Source of the DNA: Spongospora subterranea f. sp. subterranea
Lineage: Eukaryota > Endomyxa: Phytomyxea > Phytomyxea > Plasmodiophorida
Assembly: GCA_049724395.1 (NCBI GenBank)
Contig: JAUGWO010000204.1
Span: 1-38,159, forward strand
Reading direction: 5' to 3'
DNA length: 38,159 bases
Part shown: in pieces, positions 1 through 10,938 of the stretch
How positions within the stretch are numbered: position 1 is the stretch's first letter
Layout: each line of letters opens with the position of its first letter
The notes under the pieces: generated by a model
What the model was told of the DNA's origin: nothing
Seen by the model: the letters and a program-made list of their open reading frames with translations, nothing else
Databases searched by the model: none
Program-made: the position numbers and the translations under genes

Positions 1-426
1 GAAATTTGAGTTTTTCCCCGGGTATCCCTCCCTCTGATCCTGCGGTCGGTATCGCAGGGTTACGCCCATAGCGCGTTCGACTGTTAATCTTACGTTTCAA
101 CAGGTATACATCCGTTGTATTAAGAACAATAGGCAAAACTACAACCGTAACACCGTACAAGCGATACCTCCGCAGTCCGCGTCTTTACTCTGACAGAGAC
201 TTGAGTTGGAGCTGGTACGACGGTAAACATCGGGTTGACTTCCTCTCCAACAGTGGCGACCTCTGTGTGATGGCACAAATTAGTAACAATTCCGAGCCAA
301 CTTTAGTTTGTGTTGCAGTCGAGATTAGCAGTGCTAGTTCCCTTTAGCAGAAGATCCACATGTAGTTTGTGTTGTATCAACATATTTTACTAACAGTTTT
401 GCTTTAAACCCTTATTAGCAAACGAC
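1..426. other. No gene recognised at left edge
   Basis: No long reading frame or recognisable motif is seen. Base composition is mixed and there is no evident tandem repeat. It may be the flank of a gene outside the window. Confidence 0.4.
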
Positions 427-1156
427 TTGAGACATACAATTTCCGTCGCGGTTGTTGCTGCAACTGATTCGTCGGGATCTTGTGGTGGTGAATCATCTGA
501 GGACGACAGTAGCTTCATTTCCTTGTTCGCAAATAGCGAGTCTGAGTATCTCATTGTCGCAAGAGATGGGCCGATTGATGTTGCTGTTCCTCAGACTATC
601 AGTTCTGAGCTTAACGGTCAAATCGAACCGGCGTTTGAACCCAGCCTGTAGACATTGCTTTCCACATTCTTTATACTTGATGTAAAATGATACTGAGTAG
701 TTTGGTTCAGTCCCGAGATTGGTCCTGGAACAAAATATTTTATATTGGATTCCAGGCAGGGTTTGCGGTGTTGCCGAGAGTGCGAACAAACGTCCCGTTT
801 GAGCTTGACTTAGGTCATATACTCTGACTTGATAAGGAGGTATTGATTCATCACGATTTATAAACTGTTGACGAAACGGTGACACATATATTTGTAAATA
901 CGAGTTGTTGCCTCAATCTGTTCTCATGGCATGAATCGAGTTGACAAAGTTCGTGTCCATGGCATAACCGCAGCTGATATTTTGGGTGACAACCTCCGGC
1001 GGCACATCGAAACATTGAAGAAGAACAATCCTGGTTATGAGGATTTCGTTCGAGTAATTTGACTGTTAATGATTGTAGAGATTCTGGAGCGGGTAGAGAT
1101 TCTTGGCCGTCGAGGCTCGTTTGGAGAGAATTAGCTTGTCTCGTTAAGGCTGGCAT
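427..1156. other. Overlapping unassigned ORFs
   Basis: A 74-codon frame on the plus strand (427-651; serine- and acid-rich, starting at a non-ATG codon) overlaps minus-strand frames at 493-885 (130 codons) and 851-1156 (101 codons). None carries a motif I recognise and no strand can be preferred with confidence. The cysteine- and histidine-containing stretch in the 851-1156 minus frame does not form a regular zinc-finger pattern. The region may hold a decayed element or exons of an unrecognised gene. Confidence 0.2.
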
Positions 1157-1539
1157 CGTTGAATGAGAATATTCTATTGAGCGTTATCGTGGTAATTAAG
1201 GAGTGAGATTTATTCGGTATTGATGTGTTCAATCATATAGTCATGATTCACGCGTTATTGACCTCCTAGTCCATGACTCACCGCCGTAGAGAATGTTGAC
1301 GCATCTCCAACAATGATAAAATTGCAAGCGACAATATTTTGGGTATAATCGTTCCTATTGTTGCTCCTAGTAAATATACTTAAGCCCGAAGCCTGGATTA
1401 TTGCACAATGGATCAGATGTCCTGTATGGTTTTCAATGCAATTCACGCGAAGAATGATCACAAAAACCCCAGATATAGTGCTCGAACCGACAGATCATAT
1501 TAACTTAGTCAATTTATTGGGAATTGTTGACCAATTTCG

Positions 1540-2161
1540 TCATCCATCGCTTGTATTTGAATTTTCCTGTGCAAAGACATATTTGCAAAGTAATTTCTTT
1601 TTAAGGAAAGCTTCTTCTGGGGAATACGAACTATCACCATATCCCAATAGGATATCCATCTCGGTATTCAGTGCTTCCCTTTCAATGTGATCCTCGGACG
1701 CTTCAGATTCGACGTTTGCTGGAATACACTGCTCAATGGACAATCGCTGCAGGGATACGATTGTTTCAACAAATGTTTATGCGGATATCAGAACCAAAGA
1801 CTGGCTACATGCTCTTGCTCAAACCTGGAAATTGTTCCAATGCCGTTACCCTTCAAATAGGGCGACACAGTTTTTTGGGCCCGATCTGCTCCACGTTGCT
1901 CAAAATTTCAAGCCAAGGAATGGCGTCTTCCAACTTAATAAAAAAATCGCAACTTTTTCTGGGGCGTTTCGACCACATCATGGTTGGCTTCTTACCCAGT
2001 ACCGTCAAACCAGGTATTGCCTCGATTGTTTGCGCCATCTCAGAATCGGTGAGGTCTTGCGCCATTCTCACTGGCTCCAGGACCGATATCGGATTTGAGA
2101 ATACGAAAATGCAGTCAGCCTCAGTTGTTCTGATGTCAAAGCCTGACAAACCGAAATTCAC
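1540..2161 (-). CDS. Possible fragmentary gene, unknown function
   Basis: Two minus-strand frames, 2161-1853 and 1743-1540, have an acidic, charged composition that reads more like protein than the antisense 194-codon plus frame at 1671-2255, which is rich in serine, leucine and isoleucine. A short intron or a break could separate them. No family is recognised. The plus-strand frame is the alternative, and neither call is strong. Confidence 0.2.
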
Positions 2162-2534
2162 AATGAAAGGGAGAGGAGAAACAACAACGAGCGAGGGAAG
2201 AACGGATCACGATTTTAAGGGTGTCACGGTCGGCGAGGTCATGTTATTTGTATAATACCTTGACCGTTGCCCTTCAGGCAAAATGTGGCAATAGAGTTTT
2301 GTTGTGTTGTAAGCTGTCAAATTCCGCTTTTGTGGCTGTTGCCCATTCCTTGCAAAACTCGTTCTCTGAATCCCTCGACCGTTATCGTCACTTTGAACAT
2401 TCGATTCTATTGTGATTATTGGCTGTTTATATAACATATCACAATCCGTATTTCATAACTCAATATCAATTTTTCAACAAATCAGGTCTGTCCCGAGTCC
2501 ACACGTCGATTTATCGTGATGCGTTTTCCCATTG

Positions 2535-3790
2535 TTAGGATACTGATTCTCCCCATCTCCGAACAAATTCCTTACTTCCAGCGCAATGACGATTTAAACA
2601 ATTGTAGATAGGACGAAGGCATTTGTTGATCAAACAGGTTAAACGCCAATAAGGCGATCTCATTGATACTGTCTTTACAATCAGGTACTGATCATACTCT
2701 TCCAGAATTTTGGAAAGCGCTGGGAGGAGGTATCGGGTTGATTTATAGGGAAGCTCAAGTCGTGCTGGGAATATCAAATGGAAAATTGATCGATCCGCAA
2801 CGAAGGGACTTCAAACCATGACATTTCCACGTGCCGAATTCCGTATGTGGAAATCGAGCGCCCCATTTTCGAATCCATTCATTTATATCTTGGCCAAAGT
2901 GATGGACAAAGCACCCCCAGATGAATTTCGGAGACCGGTTATAATATGATTGGAGAAGACGTCGAGCATTGTTGCCACTTAATCGGTATTTCTCGTTGAA
3001 TTCACAACACAGATTGAGTTTTTCTTCAGAGCTTGTTGACTTTTGTACAGCAACAACAAGAGCTTTGAGATCCAATAAACCGGAGTCTTTGTCTCTGAAA
3101 GCAAACAGTTCATCAGTGATGCTTAAAAAAAATGCGAATGAAAACCTGTATTCTGGGTTTCTGTCACGGGTTCTGACGATTTTCGTCCTGTGGTAACCGC
3201 AGGTGTTATGATTTACTCCACGACCGGGGCAGAATTTCACTTCAAACTTCCTGTGCAGAAAATGCGTTCCCCAACGTGTCTGGAACAGGTCCACGTCTTT
3301 GCGACAACATTTCACAAGACATTGAAGGACGGGGATACAGATGCGCTTGAGACAATCACTCAACTTAGGACTGATACTGCAGAGCGATCCTCTGCAAGAG
3401 ATCACCAGGTTTAAAACAAAATTAGAAATTCGGATCAGTTTTTGCATTGTGCTTGTTCCCTTGGCAATTAGCCTAGGTTGAGGAACATCGATGTTGTTTT
3501 GTCCGACCTCAACGGTATTCCGCCCCGACTTGCTGCGCAACAGTAGTTCCATTATGTGTTCCGTTATGGCGACACTGTCGTCAAACTCGACCTGTTCTGG
3601 ATTCGTCTCCTTTCCCTAAGCGGACGATACGGTTTGTAATAATCAAATCCCAGACAGAGCGGGGAACCAGATTTCTGACCAGAAACACACAGAGACTATC
3701 AAAGTCTTTGACCTCATAGAGGTTCCAGTTTAAGACCCGAAAGAGCATTCTCAATCCCACGTCGTACATGGCATTACGATTGTGAACCAT
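2535..3790 (-). CDS. Hypothetical protein, three consecutive minus frames
   Basis: The central frame (3552-2755) is open for 265 codons. It is flanked by a 69-codon frame upstream (3790-3581) and an 80-codon frame downstream (2777-2535), consistent with a multi-exon gene or a decayed larger ORF. The middle contains FRDKDSGLLDLKAL, which resembles a degenerate EF-hand loop but lacks canonical spacing and the final acidic residue. The rest is basic and aromatic-rich with no family I recognise. It lies back to back with the pogo-like remnant that starts near 3971. A host gene fragment and an unrecognised transposon protein are both possible. Confidence 0.3.
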
Positions 3791-3970
3791 TTTTTGAGTG
3801 TGCTCCGGAAATCCATCCTAGACGCCATAAACAGTTATTCGTGATCACGATCCTCGGCAATCGATTACTGGCACAAAATTCTCACGAACGTCAACAGCCT
3901 TGGTTTTCGAATTAATCGTATTTGCGATGCGGCAATCGAAATTTTCGCCATCTACGCTTTCAATTGACTG

Positions 3971-4999
3971 TTGATACTAATACGGGATAGCAACGACATC
4001 GTTAATCGTTGCCAGACGGGGAAGTTGTTGGTCAGTCCGCAGAAGCTTGATCACATCCATCGATCGGTCGCTTATCACTTGGGGAAGCTTCATCGCGGAT
4101 TCCAGAGCGGATTATATGATGAGAATAAAATGCGAAACATGGATGAGACACATTTCATCGTGAATTGCGGTCGGTGAACTCACTGGTTCGGTTTATCGGG
4201 GATGGCATACTTATCTTGTTGCAATCAGACAACGGGAAGACACTGGGAATGCGGGGAGACATCCAGGCTGATTCCATACCAGGTGCCTCATATCGTACGG
4301 GTCCAAAAGCCTGGAATGATAAACTCGTTAGACCTATTTCTTTCTCGATTCTGTAAACCGCAGATGACATTGGTACAGGTGTTCCCGTTGTATATGAAAG
4401 AGACTCGCGCCTACCCGCTCGATCCCCACCGAGAGGAGATACATTTGAGGGTTGACAAATGCGGCGGGCACAATGCCTCTCAAGAGCTTGACGCTGCTCT
4501 GGCTGAAACCAACACGACCATCCACTATTTCCCGCCGTGCGCGACTGATTTAGTTCAGCCCGCCGATTCACTTGTGATCTCAAAAATTAAGGACGAATGG
4601 ACCCGTCGATGGGATTTGAAAAAATTCGAACTGATCCAACGCGAAGAGTGGTCGAACAACGTCAGAACTGACGGGAATTGGTCGGATAAGCTCAAAAATC
4701 CTGGCAAAGCATATTTTCTCCAGCTGGCTGCAGACTGCGTCCGCGCTGTGAACTCCATGCGCGACAGCAACGGATTAACTTACGCTCGCCAAGCAATGAT
4801 CCAGTGTGGCCTATCTCTAGACGTAACTGGCTTCTGGCTCGTTAAGCAGCTAACGCCTGAGCTTCAAAACATAATCGCAAAACATACAAATCACTTCGAT
4901 GGCGAGCCATTGCCCGACCTCGCACCCGCGGCAATATACCTAGCCGTAGTACTTCTCTGCAAGTCACTATTCAATACAACAAAAATATGTTCGAGGTAA
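3971..4999 (+). pseudogene. Decayed pogo-like (DDE_1-type) transposase
   Basis: Catalytic-core motifs appear in order: NMDETHFIVN (first Asp, about 4138), DNGKTLGMRGD and YRTGPKAW in a second frame, then VDKCGGHN (second Asp, about 4455) and ATDLVQPADS (third Asp, about 4560). A long C-terminal frame follows with KLKNPGKAYFLQLAAD. This matches DDE_1/pogo-group transposases. The segment between the first and second Asp changes frame more than once and is shortened, so the gene is not intact, although its 3' two thirds (4202-4999) is open. No N-terminal CENP-B-like domain is seen upstream. The stop is followed after about 15 bp by a strong hairpin. Confidence 0.75.
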
Positions 5000-5013
5000 A
5001 TTGCGTTCGGTGT

Positions 5014-5062
5014 CATCGGTTAGAAGAGTCAGCTGATATTCAGCTGACTCTTCTGGCCGATG
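5014..5062. repeat. Hairpin just after pogo-like ORF
   Basis: The sequence AGAAGAGTCAGCTGA is followed after 3 nt by its perfect inverse complement. After a 2-nt mismatch the stem resumes with CATCGG/CCGATG. This gives a stem of about 23 bp with a 3-nt loop, 15 bp downstream of the transposase stop. It may be a terminal or subterminal element of that transposon or a transcript-end structure. Confidence 0.75.
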
Positions 5063-5521
5063 AAAAGACCTTGAAGTGCGACAATTAGTTAACGTCTACC
5101 TTTTGACGACTCTTGTGATCTTGAATGCGAATAAGATCACGCCCTGGGCAATGACAAAGAATCCAAAAGCACATTCATCCAGTAATGATCAACCTGAGAA
5201 TCGAGCAGGGCTTCACTAGTTTCCCGATTAGGATCTGATCGTAGATCGAAGTTGCCATACCTCTCTGTGAGTGATCACAAGAATTTTCATCGCATGGAAC
5301 CACGGCACCTTCAGGTGCTACTAGCTTTGCGTTACAATTTGAGCGCTGAGTGCGTTGTGTGGTTAACGTACTCAAATGCGTGACTCTGACTCAACATGGC
5401 AGTGCTATTTGCCAGGAGGAACTATGATTAGTGGCACGTCACATACATTTCCAAGTTTTACGGACACCGTGGCGGTGAAAGATTGTGTCCGGAGAATTTG
5501 GATCGTCGCCATTGTTCAATA
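5063..5521. other. Upstream region of RPL18
   Basis: No supported gene. This is the intergenic and presumed promoter region between the pogo-like remnant and RPL18. I see no confident TATA box or initiator and no long repeat. Confidence 0.4.
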
Positions 5522-6082
5522 ATGGGTATCGACTTGAAGGCGGGTGGTCGTCGCACGACAAACGGGCGTACCCAAGTTGTCTCGAAAAATGTGTATGTCC
5601 AGATGTTGATCAAGGTATACAAGTTCTTAGCACGTCGTACTGACTCGAAATTCAATGCCGTTATTGTCAAACGTCTAATGACATCGCAAGTCAATCGACC
5701 TCCTTTGTCGCTATCACGGATGATATCATATACCCGCGGCGTTGAAGATAAGATCATTGTTGTTGTTGGGACGATTACCGATGATCAACGAATTCTCGAC
5801 GTTCCTAAGCTAACCGTGTGCGCCCTTCGTGTAACAGAAACTGCACGCACCCGTATCATCAAAGCGGGGGGTGAAGTCATTACTTTCGACCAGCTGGCAT
5901 TGCGTAGCCCAACAGGATCTAACACTGTGCTTCTACGTGGACCTAAGAACAACCGAGAAGCAGTTAAGCATTTCGGAGCTGCTGGCACATCTAATTCGCA
6001 TACCAAGCCATATGTTCGTTCCAAAGGACGCAAGTTTGAGCGCGCACGCGGACGTCGCCCAAGTTGCGGATTCCAGGTCTGA
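5522..6082 (+). CDS. RPL18: 60S ribosomal protein L18 (eL18)
   Basis: A complete single-exon gene of 186 codons, close to the usual eL18 length of about 188. The start is set at MGIDLKAGG, the conserved eL18 N-terminus; the frame is open a few codons further upstream but that part is not family-like. Conserved blocks include [22 protein letters not shown], a central [16 protein letters not shown], and the C-terminal [20 protein letters not shown]. eL18 is a structural protein of the large cytosolic ribosomal subunit. All family blocks are present without breaks, so this is very likely a functional host gene. It sits between a pogo-like remnant upstream and about 1.1 kb of non-coding sequence downstream. 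Confidence 0.96.
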   Translation: MGIDLKAGGRRTTNGRTQVVSKNVYVQMLIKVYKFLARRTDSKFNAVIVKRLMTSQVNRPPLSLSRMISYTRGVEDKIIVVVGTITDDQRILDVPKLTVCALRVTETARTRIIKAGGEVITFDQLALRSPTGSNTVLLRGPKNNREAVKHFGAAGTSNSHTKPYVRSKGRKFERARGRRPSCGFQV

Positions 6083-7205
6083 ACATCAAACATCAGTCGC
6101 AATAAATTGTCGAACATTTGGGATAGTGGTGCTGTATTTAGACTCGTTGGGACAAGGAAGGTCCCGAATGTCGATAGTTAACTTGGAGTTTTGTCTCAAT
6201 TCAGGCACATAGCGAGCCCAGGTTCAGCTACATTGATGACTGTCGACCCCTAATGATTCACCGACGAAGAACATGTTAGCCGTCCCAATTACAAATGGAA
6301 CCACTAAATAATTCCAAATTTAAGCCAGCTCTGGGTCGGAAACCTTTCCAGGACTCTCACAGTAAAAAACTACAGCGGGCGGAATGTATGTTGCTGTAGT
6401 TGTTCTCACCTCTATATAGAGTATTTTTGGTCAAGTTGAATAATGAACACATTCTTGTTAGAAACCACGTTGTTTGAATTGAATGACTGACTCTTGGAAA
6501 TGCGCTGGGTGAAGTTGCCATAAACTGACGGCAACCCATATCGGAGTTTTAGTGATTTCCCTAGTGTTTTCCTTGAAGTGATCAGTCATGCGAGGAGATC
6601 GGTTTATACTTTATACCACATCTCAAGTTCATATTTTTAACAGTGAGTTAAGAATGGTAGTGGTATATGTTGATGATGGTTCAGAAGCAGGGTTTTAATT
6701 TACATCTGCTTTGTTCCTGCAAGACAGTATTTGTGATCAAACTAAACAAAAAAACTCTTTGGGGGGCCATTCGTGTCTGTGTTGAGCGTGACGTGAAGAT
6801 GTAAAAAACCGTTTCGACACCTATGTTACTACTCCCTCTGGTCTGAAATATCTACTACAGTAATTGCACATTTTTTTGCGGAATTATCTATTAGAACCTC
6901 GGTCGATGTCTGCGGTAAATTAATTATAAACCAAGGGCGGGCAAGAAATGAAAGGAAACCGATGGCGGTATGAGGTAGTCCAGATAGGAGATAGTGTAGG
7001 TATGTTTTGGTGACACACTTTATTTATACAGTAATATACTGCGATTCTTAGTTCAAATGGAACACTGCGATGATTTAAAGTCGCACTCTGCGATTCTTGA
7101 GAGGCCCCCTCATCAAATATCGCTGACTACGGTAACAGTTAACATGCGGTAACGTGGTCAAAGACTATAGTAACATTTTCAGACATTTTCCTCAATGATT
7201 CCATC
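6083..7205. other. No gene; one solo mariner-like end
   Basis: No credible coding region. At 6830-6851 a TA followed by CTCCCTCTGGTCTGAAATA closely resembles the outer end of the mariner element at 8285, but no partner end is visible nearby. Around 7040-7100 the motif CTGCGATTCTT recurs twice, with a related CTGCGATGATT between them. The region may contain terminal parts of decayed transposons. Confidence 0.45.
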
Positions 7206-7280
7206 GTGCTTGATCTTTTTTTTGATAATAAACTGATCAACCCTTGCGTCCCTGTTGTATCCTGTTCTCGACCTGACACC

Positions 7281-7960
7281 ATGGTCGGTGCACGACAAGG
7301 AGGGCTATGCGCTGCAATTGATGGCCAGCATGCATCATCAAATACAAAAATGCATGCAATCTACGCTTATTTCTTTTTGGGGCTCACGGTTGCAAAGATT
7401 GCCACGATTTTCAGAAAAAGCAATGGGTCCATTAGCCGATGGATCAACCGGTACCAAGAAACTGGTGAGGTTTATCGTCGTTCATCCCAGCGATCAGAAC
7501 CCGAAATTTTCGCCCCAGCAACGCAAATGGATTTTTGAATTTATCTTGAAACATCCGTTATCATTCCTAGATGAAACACGACATGCTTTCTTTCTTGAAT
7601 GGGGGGTAAATATCAGCGTTCCCAGTGTTTGGAGGATTATGTCGGAGAATAAACTAACTTACAAGGTACGATGATTGAGGTCCGTTGCTTGTCATTGATG
7701 AAATCTACGTTCGTATCGCAGTACATAGAGCGTTGTGCAATCCAGATCAGCCGCAAAGATATAATTCGATTTTTCAACGAGCTGAAAGCAATTGATTGGA
7801 CGCATGCAACGTTGACGTTTCTCTACGAAGTTTCATTCGACAATCGTGGAATGCTCCGTCGTCGAGATTATGCTCTGAAGGTACAGGATGTGGATGACCA
7901 AATGCAGTGCTGCGAAATTTCAGCGCAGCCCGGACAAGTGACGCAGTTTTCGTCGCGAAT
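7281..7960 (+). pseudogene. Decayed Tc1-like (IS630/Tc1) transposase
   Basis: An N-terminal helix-turn-helix region (AYFFLGLTVAKIATIF then SNGSISRWINRYQETG, from about 7350) is followed in another frame by a linker (FSPQQRKWIFEFILKHP) and WRIMSENKLTYKV. A further frame carries AIQISRKDIIRFF, TFLYEVSFDNRGMLRRR and DYALK. Known relatives have YKVIERRA and FLDEVSFDNR with a catalytic Asp; here the position reads FLYEVSFDN. At least two frame changes and loss of the C-terminal catalytic part mean the gene is dead. Similarity fades around 7900-7960. Confidence 0.7.
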
Positions 7961-8234
7961 ATTTCATTTCTCCCGAAAACAACAATATTTGCGTTTGAGG
8001 AAAAACTACCCGTTTTTGATAAGCAGTTTTTACAGGCTGCAAAAGTGGGATCTCGTACTTCAGGACTGTCGTTTCGTTCTCTCCATAGTAGCGACGGATA
8101 GCTTCTGATTCTAAAATACTGACGGATAGTAGCTGTTCCGGTTCAGTCTTATCAATCATCGTCACCGTCAAGACGAGTCCATCGTCGCTGACGCGGACAT
8201 TTGTATTCAGATGACCAACGATGCGCAGCAGCAC
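7920..8234 (-). CDS. Hypothetical ORF fragment, 104 codons
   Basis: A minus-strand frame with protein-like composition (VSDDGLVLTVTMIDK, YEIPLLQPVKTAYQKR). It begins at GTG with an upstream in-frame stop, so a true start would need an upstream exon. Its 3' end overlaps the tail of the Tc1-like remnant. No family recognised; it may be an exon fragment of a disrupted host gene. Confidence 0.2.
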   Translation of the reverse strand: MLLRIVGHLNTNVRVSDDGLVLTVTMIDKTEPEQLLSVSILESEAIRRYYGENETTVLKYEIPLLQPVKTAYQKRVVFPQTQILLFSGEMKYSRRKLRHLSGLR

Positions 8235-8284
8235 GCATATTTGACACGGTTAGATTTGGTGTCAAATCATTGAATAATTTCGTA

Positions 8285-9991
8285 CTCCCTCCGTTCGGAA
8301 ATAAGAGTCCCACGCACATTTATTTTTTGTTCGGAAATAAGAGTCCCATTTTATGATTCTTTCAGGTCAAGCTTTTATTTGCTTGATTTTTAATGGCAAC
8401 ATCGCACAATAACGAGTCCGGAAGTATTCCTTTTCTCAAAAGAGTTGCCTTTCCCATATGTGGGAGCTTGTAGTGGTTTCCTCCATTGATTTTCAAAATT
8501 TCTACCATGCATCGCTCAAGTGTCAAAAACCTATTATTTAGCGTATCACGATCAATTTCGTCATATGAATCCTCTACTGCCTTGATTAGGTCATCAATGG
8601 TCTTTGGAGACTTTTGGTACTGCAAGGACTGAATGGCCCGAAAAAATCCCAAATCTAAAACGTTCAGGTCTGGACTATTTGCTGGCTGGAACGTTAATTT
8701 GATTTCAAATCCGTCTTTGGCCGCGTCCACGTTAAATTCTGCATCAGATGGATCGAGGTGAGGTTTCGCATTGTCCTGTTGCAAAAAGATCGGCTGCGAC
8801 CAGTCCCGGGGCCATTTCGAACGAATTGCAGGCATAATGTCATGAATCAAATGTCTTCGGATCACATCCTTGTTAACGGATTCAATGGGTTTAGTCACCA
8901 TAGTGCCTGCAGGACGATTCTTGCTGCTCCTTTTGGCAGGCTCTTTGAAAACAGAAGGGAAAATGCCTATTTTCCCAGAGAACCATCGGTCCGCGACCGG
9001 TCCCATCTTGGTCTTGCAACTGCTGCCATAAACATTATCTTCTCTATAAACCGCTTACTTTTACACTTGCGGTAAGGCTCAGTCTCATCGGATGCTAAGT
9101 AAATTCGCTTGTTTGATTCTGTCATGAAAAACCACTTCTCGTCAATGTGTACCACATTCATCATGTCATGGAAGACTGGTTCTGCGGCTTCAGATATGTT
9201 CACCATCGAGATACAGAATCTGAGTCTTTCAAGCTTATTAGTTTCAGTTAAATATGGTTTCAAAGCGTTCGAATGAGGTTGACGAATGCCTTGTTGAATC
9301 CGATTATGAACAGTAGAGACTGATACATTCAGAGCGCAAGCGATTGATCGAATATTTGTTCGCTGCTGCAATGGAATTTGTTTTACTTGCTCCGGCGTGA
9401 TGACCGTTTTCTTCCTTCCAACACGGCCTCGTTTTTTGGATGAAACATCTGCTGGGCCTGTTCCAAAGATAGAAGACTTTTCGCCTGGATTCCAGATTCG
9501 ACTGACAGTTTTTCTGGCAATAGAAAATTGGCGACTTGCCAACAAGATTGATCCGCGAGCAAGTTTTCCTGCGACACTCATTTTCAAAAGATATTCATAA
9601 ACGACACGTCTTTGACTATCTGTAACGTTTGTTTTCCCTTTTCTGTGTGCGAAATCTGCATCAAAAACTTGTTGCTCTCCATCAATGGTACTTCTCAGCG
9701 ACTTGATGTTTTCACAGGGCAAATTCGGACCTACTCCTGGTGCAGACATGTTTTTACAAAAAAACTCGGCTATGTGAAAGCAGCGGTGCCGTTGGAAGTT
9801 TCGGACGAATACCCAACTTTTACCTCGGCGGTTTTAAGGCAAGTATTTATTGCTGGCGCTTCAAGATTGGACAAAGACTGCACCTATGCTTAATATTCCA
9901 AATGCATGTTGAAATCAACTGGATGGCGCTAAAAATGGCCTTAATCCACGCAGTTGTTTGAAATGGGACTCTTATTTCCGAACAGAGGGAG
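8285..9991. mobile_element. Complete mariner-like element (1.7 kb)
   Basis: The element has 28-bp terminal inverted repeats, CTCCCTCCGTTCGGAAATAA... at the left and the inverse with one mismatch at the right, flanked on both sides by TA (8283-8284 and 9992-9993). The TIR is the plant-type mariner/Stowaway style. It encodes one transposase on the minus strand. The left end carries a second partial copy of the TIR, GTTCGGAAATAAGAGTCCCA, at about 8331-8350, so that end is partly duplicated. The single reading-frame change and matching TIRs suggest a young insertion. Confidence 0.93.
8362..9749 (-). CDS. Mariner-like transposase (DD39D), one frameshift
   Basis: The N-terminal half contains helix-turn-helix segments (SIACALNVSVSTVHNRI). 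The catalytic core has HIDEKWFF (first Asp), FLQQDNAKPH (second Asp) and NSPDLNVLDLGFF (third Asp), with 39 residues between the second Asp and the Asp of NVLD. That DD39D spacing is typical of plant-type mariner transposases. The C-terminus has LPHMGKATLLRKGILPDSL. The frame is continuous except for a one-base shift around 8970-9010, just after VARPRWD, where the upstream and downstream frames overlap. If that shift is a sequencing error the element could be autonomous. The enzyme would cut and paste the element at TA sites. Confidence 0.9.
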
Positions 9992-10012
9992 TATAATCTA
10001 ACGGTTGATCCA

Positions 10013-10417
10013 CTATTGGCTGGTGTAACAGGCTTGTGCAGTGCAAGGTATTTTGATGACGGTTCTGAAATATTTGGCAAACAACGCTTTGCTGCTCCTT
10101 GGAAAAGTGCATTTCCTTTGAGATAGGGTGTTTCGATTGGTCCTGAACACGTATCTATTCAGAACACTAAAAAAGTTTTTCGTAAGTTGGTAGTATCTGA
10201 TACCTTGCTTTTTCAAAGAGGTGAAATAGGATCGTAATTTGGAGCTCAATGTGCTTGACTTAAATTTCGAAAAAGGAGATTCGGCCAAAATTTCGCATGT
10301 TTTCACGTCAGTTATACTCTCCAATTCCAACTGCTTAGGTTTCATTTCTTCGTTGGGGTGATCCTGGGCATATTGTTGGCAATATAATGCCAATAATTTT
10401 GTGTCCTTTGCGTCCAA
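10013..10417 (-). CDS. Hypothetical protein, 134 codons
   Basis: An open minus-strand frame from an ATG with a charged, lysine- and glutamine-rich N-terminus (HPNEEMKPKQLELES) and KLRSYFTSLKKQGIRYYQLT. No family recognised. It starts about 0.5 kb upstream of Harbinger copy 1 and its stop lies next to the mariner right end. It could be a small host gene, an exon of one interrupted by the mariner insertion, or chance. Confidence 0.3.
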   Translation of the reverse strand: MDAKDTKLLALYCQQYAQDHPNEEMKPKQLELESITDVKTCEILAESPFSKFKSSTLSSKLRSYFTSLKKQGIRYYQLTKNFFSVLNRYVFRTNRNTLSQRKCTFPRSSKALFAKYFRTVIKIPCTAQACYTSQ

Positions 10418-10938
10418 GCATCTGCTCCAACGGCACCTTTTGACATGTTCGCGTGCAGATCGCTGATATCAGAATGAATTTATTTCCCATCAAATGAACT
10501 ACCTCATCAATGTATCGTTACATAAACGAGAAAGACATGCCGATTATCTCTGTTGGATTTTGTTATCAATGACAGTGCTTGCACAGTAGTTCAATAGGAA
10601 CATACTCACCTACAGTAACTGAGCGATTGCTACATACTGTGCCATTGGGTCTGACCACATGGCCATAATGAATGTGGGAGAGGGAGCTGCTTGCAGTGAC
10701 CTCGAAACTCTGGATAGGCAACGTAATCGGGTGGGGGCAGGGCCCATATGGTGTGGTCGTTGGGACAGGTTATGTTGCTTAATCCAGCTGGTCTAATAGG
10801 TTCCTTCAGCGGATACCCAATCTACTCCCAGGCGGAAGTGTAGGGAAAACCTGGTACAGTACACAGGGTTACCCGACCCATAAGAACCCGCGAGCCTTTC
10901 CACACCATACCATACATACTAGGGGTTGTCAAAGTTAA
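10418..10938. other. Intergenic, partly GC-rich, no gene
   Basis: No credible ORF. About 10660-10920 is more GC-rich than its surroundings, with runs such as GGGTGGGGGCAGGGCCC. I compared it by eye with tRNA and snRNA hallmarks and found no clear match. Confidence 0.35.

Noticed and set aside
1671-2255. 194-codon plus-strand frame as a gene
   Set aside because: No motif, composition unlike a typical protein, and the opposite strand reads better; kept only as part of an uncertain region.
2969-3414. Plus-strand frames inside the 2535-3790 region
   Set aside because: They are antisense to the longer minus frame and show no family features.
5014-5062. Histone-type 3' stem-loop
   Set aside because: The stem and loop lengths and sequence do not match, and the upstream gene is a transposase.
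5785-6212. Frames overlapping RPL18 on both strands
   Set aside because: Shadow frames of the conserved eL18 coding sequence.
10640-10930. Possible spliceosomal or other structured RNA in the GC-rich stretch
   Set aside because: No Sm site, tRNA box or known snRNA core could be identified by eye.
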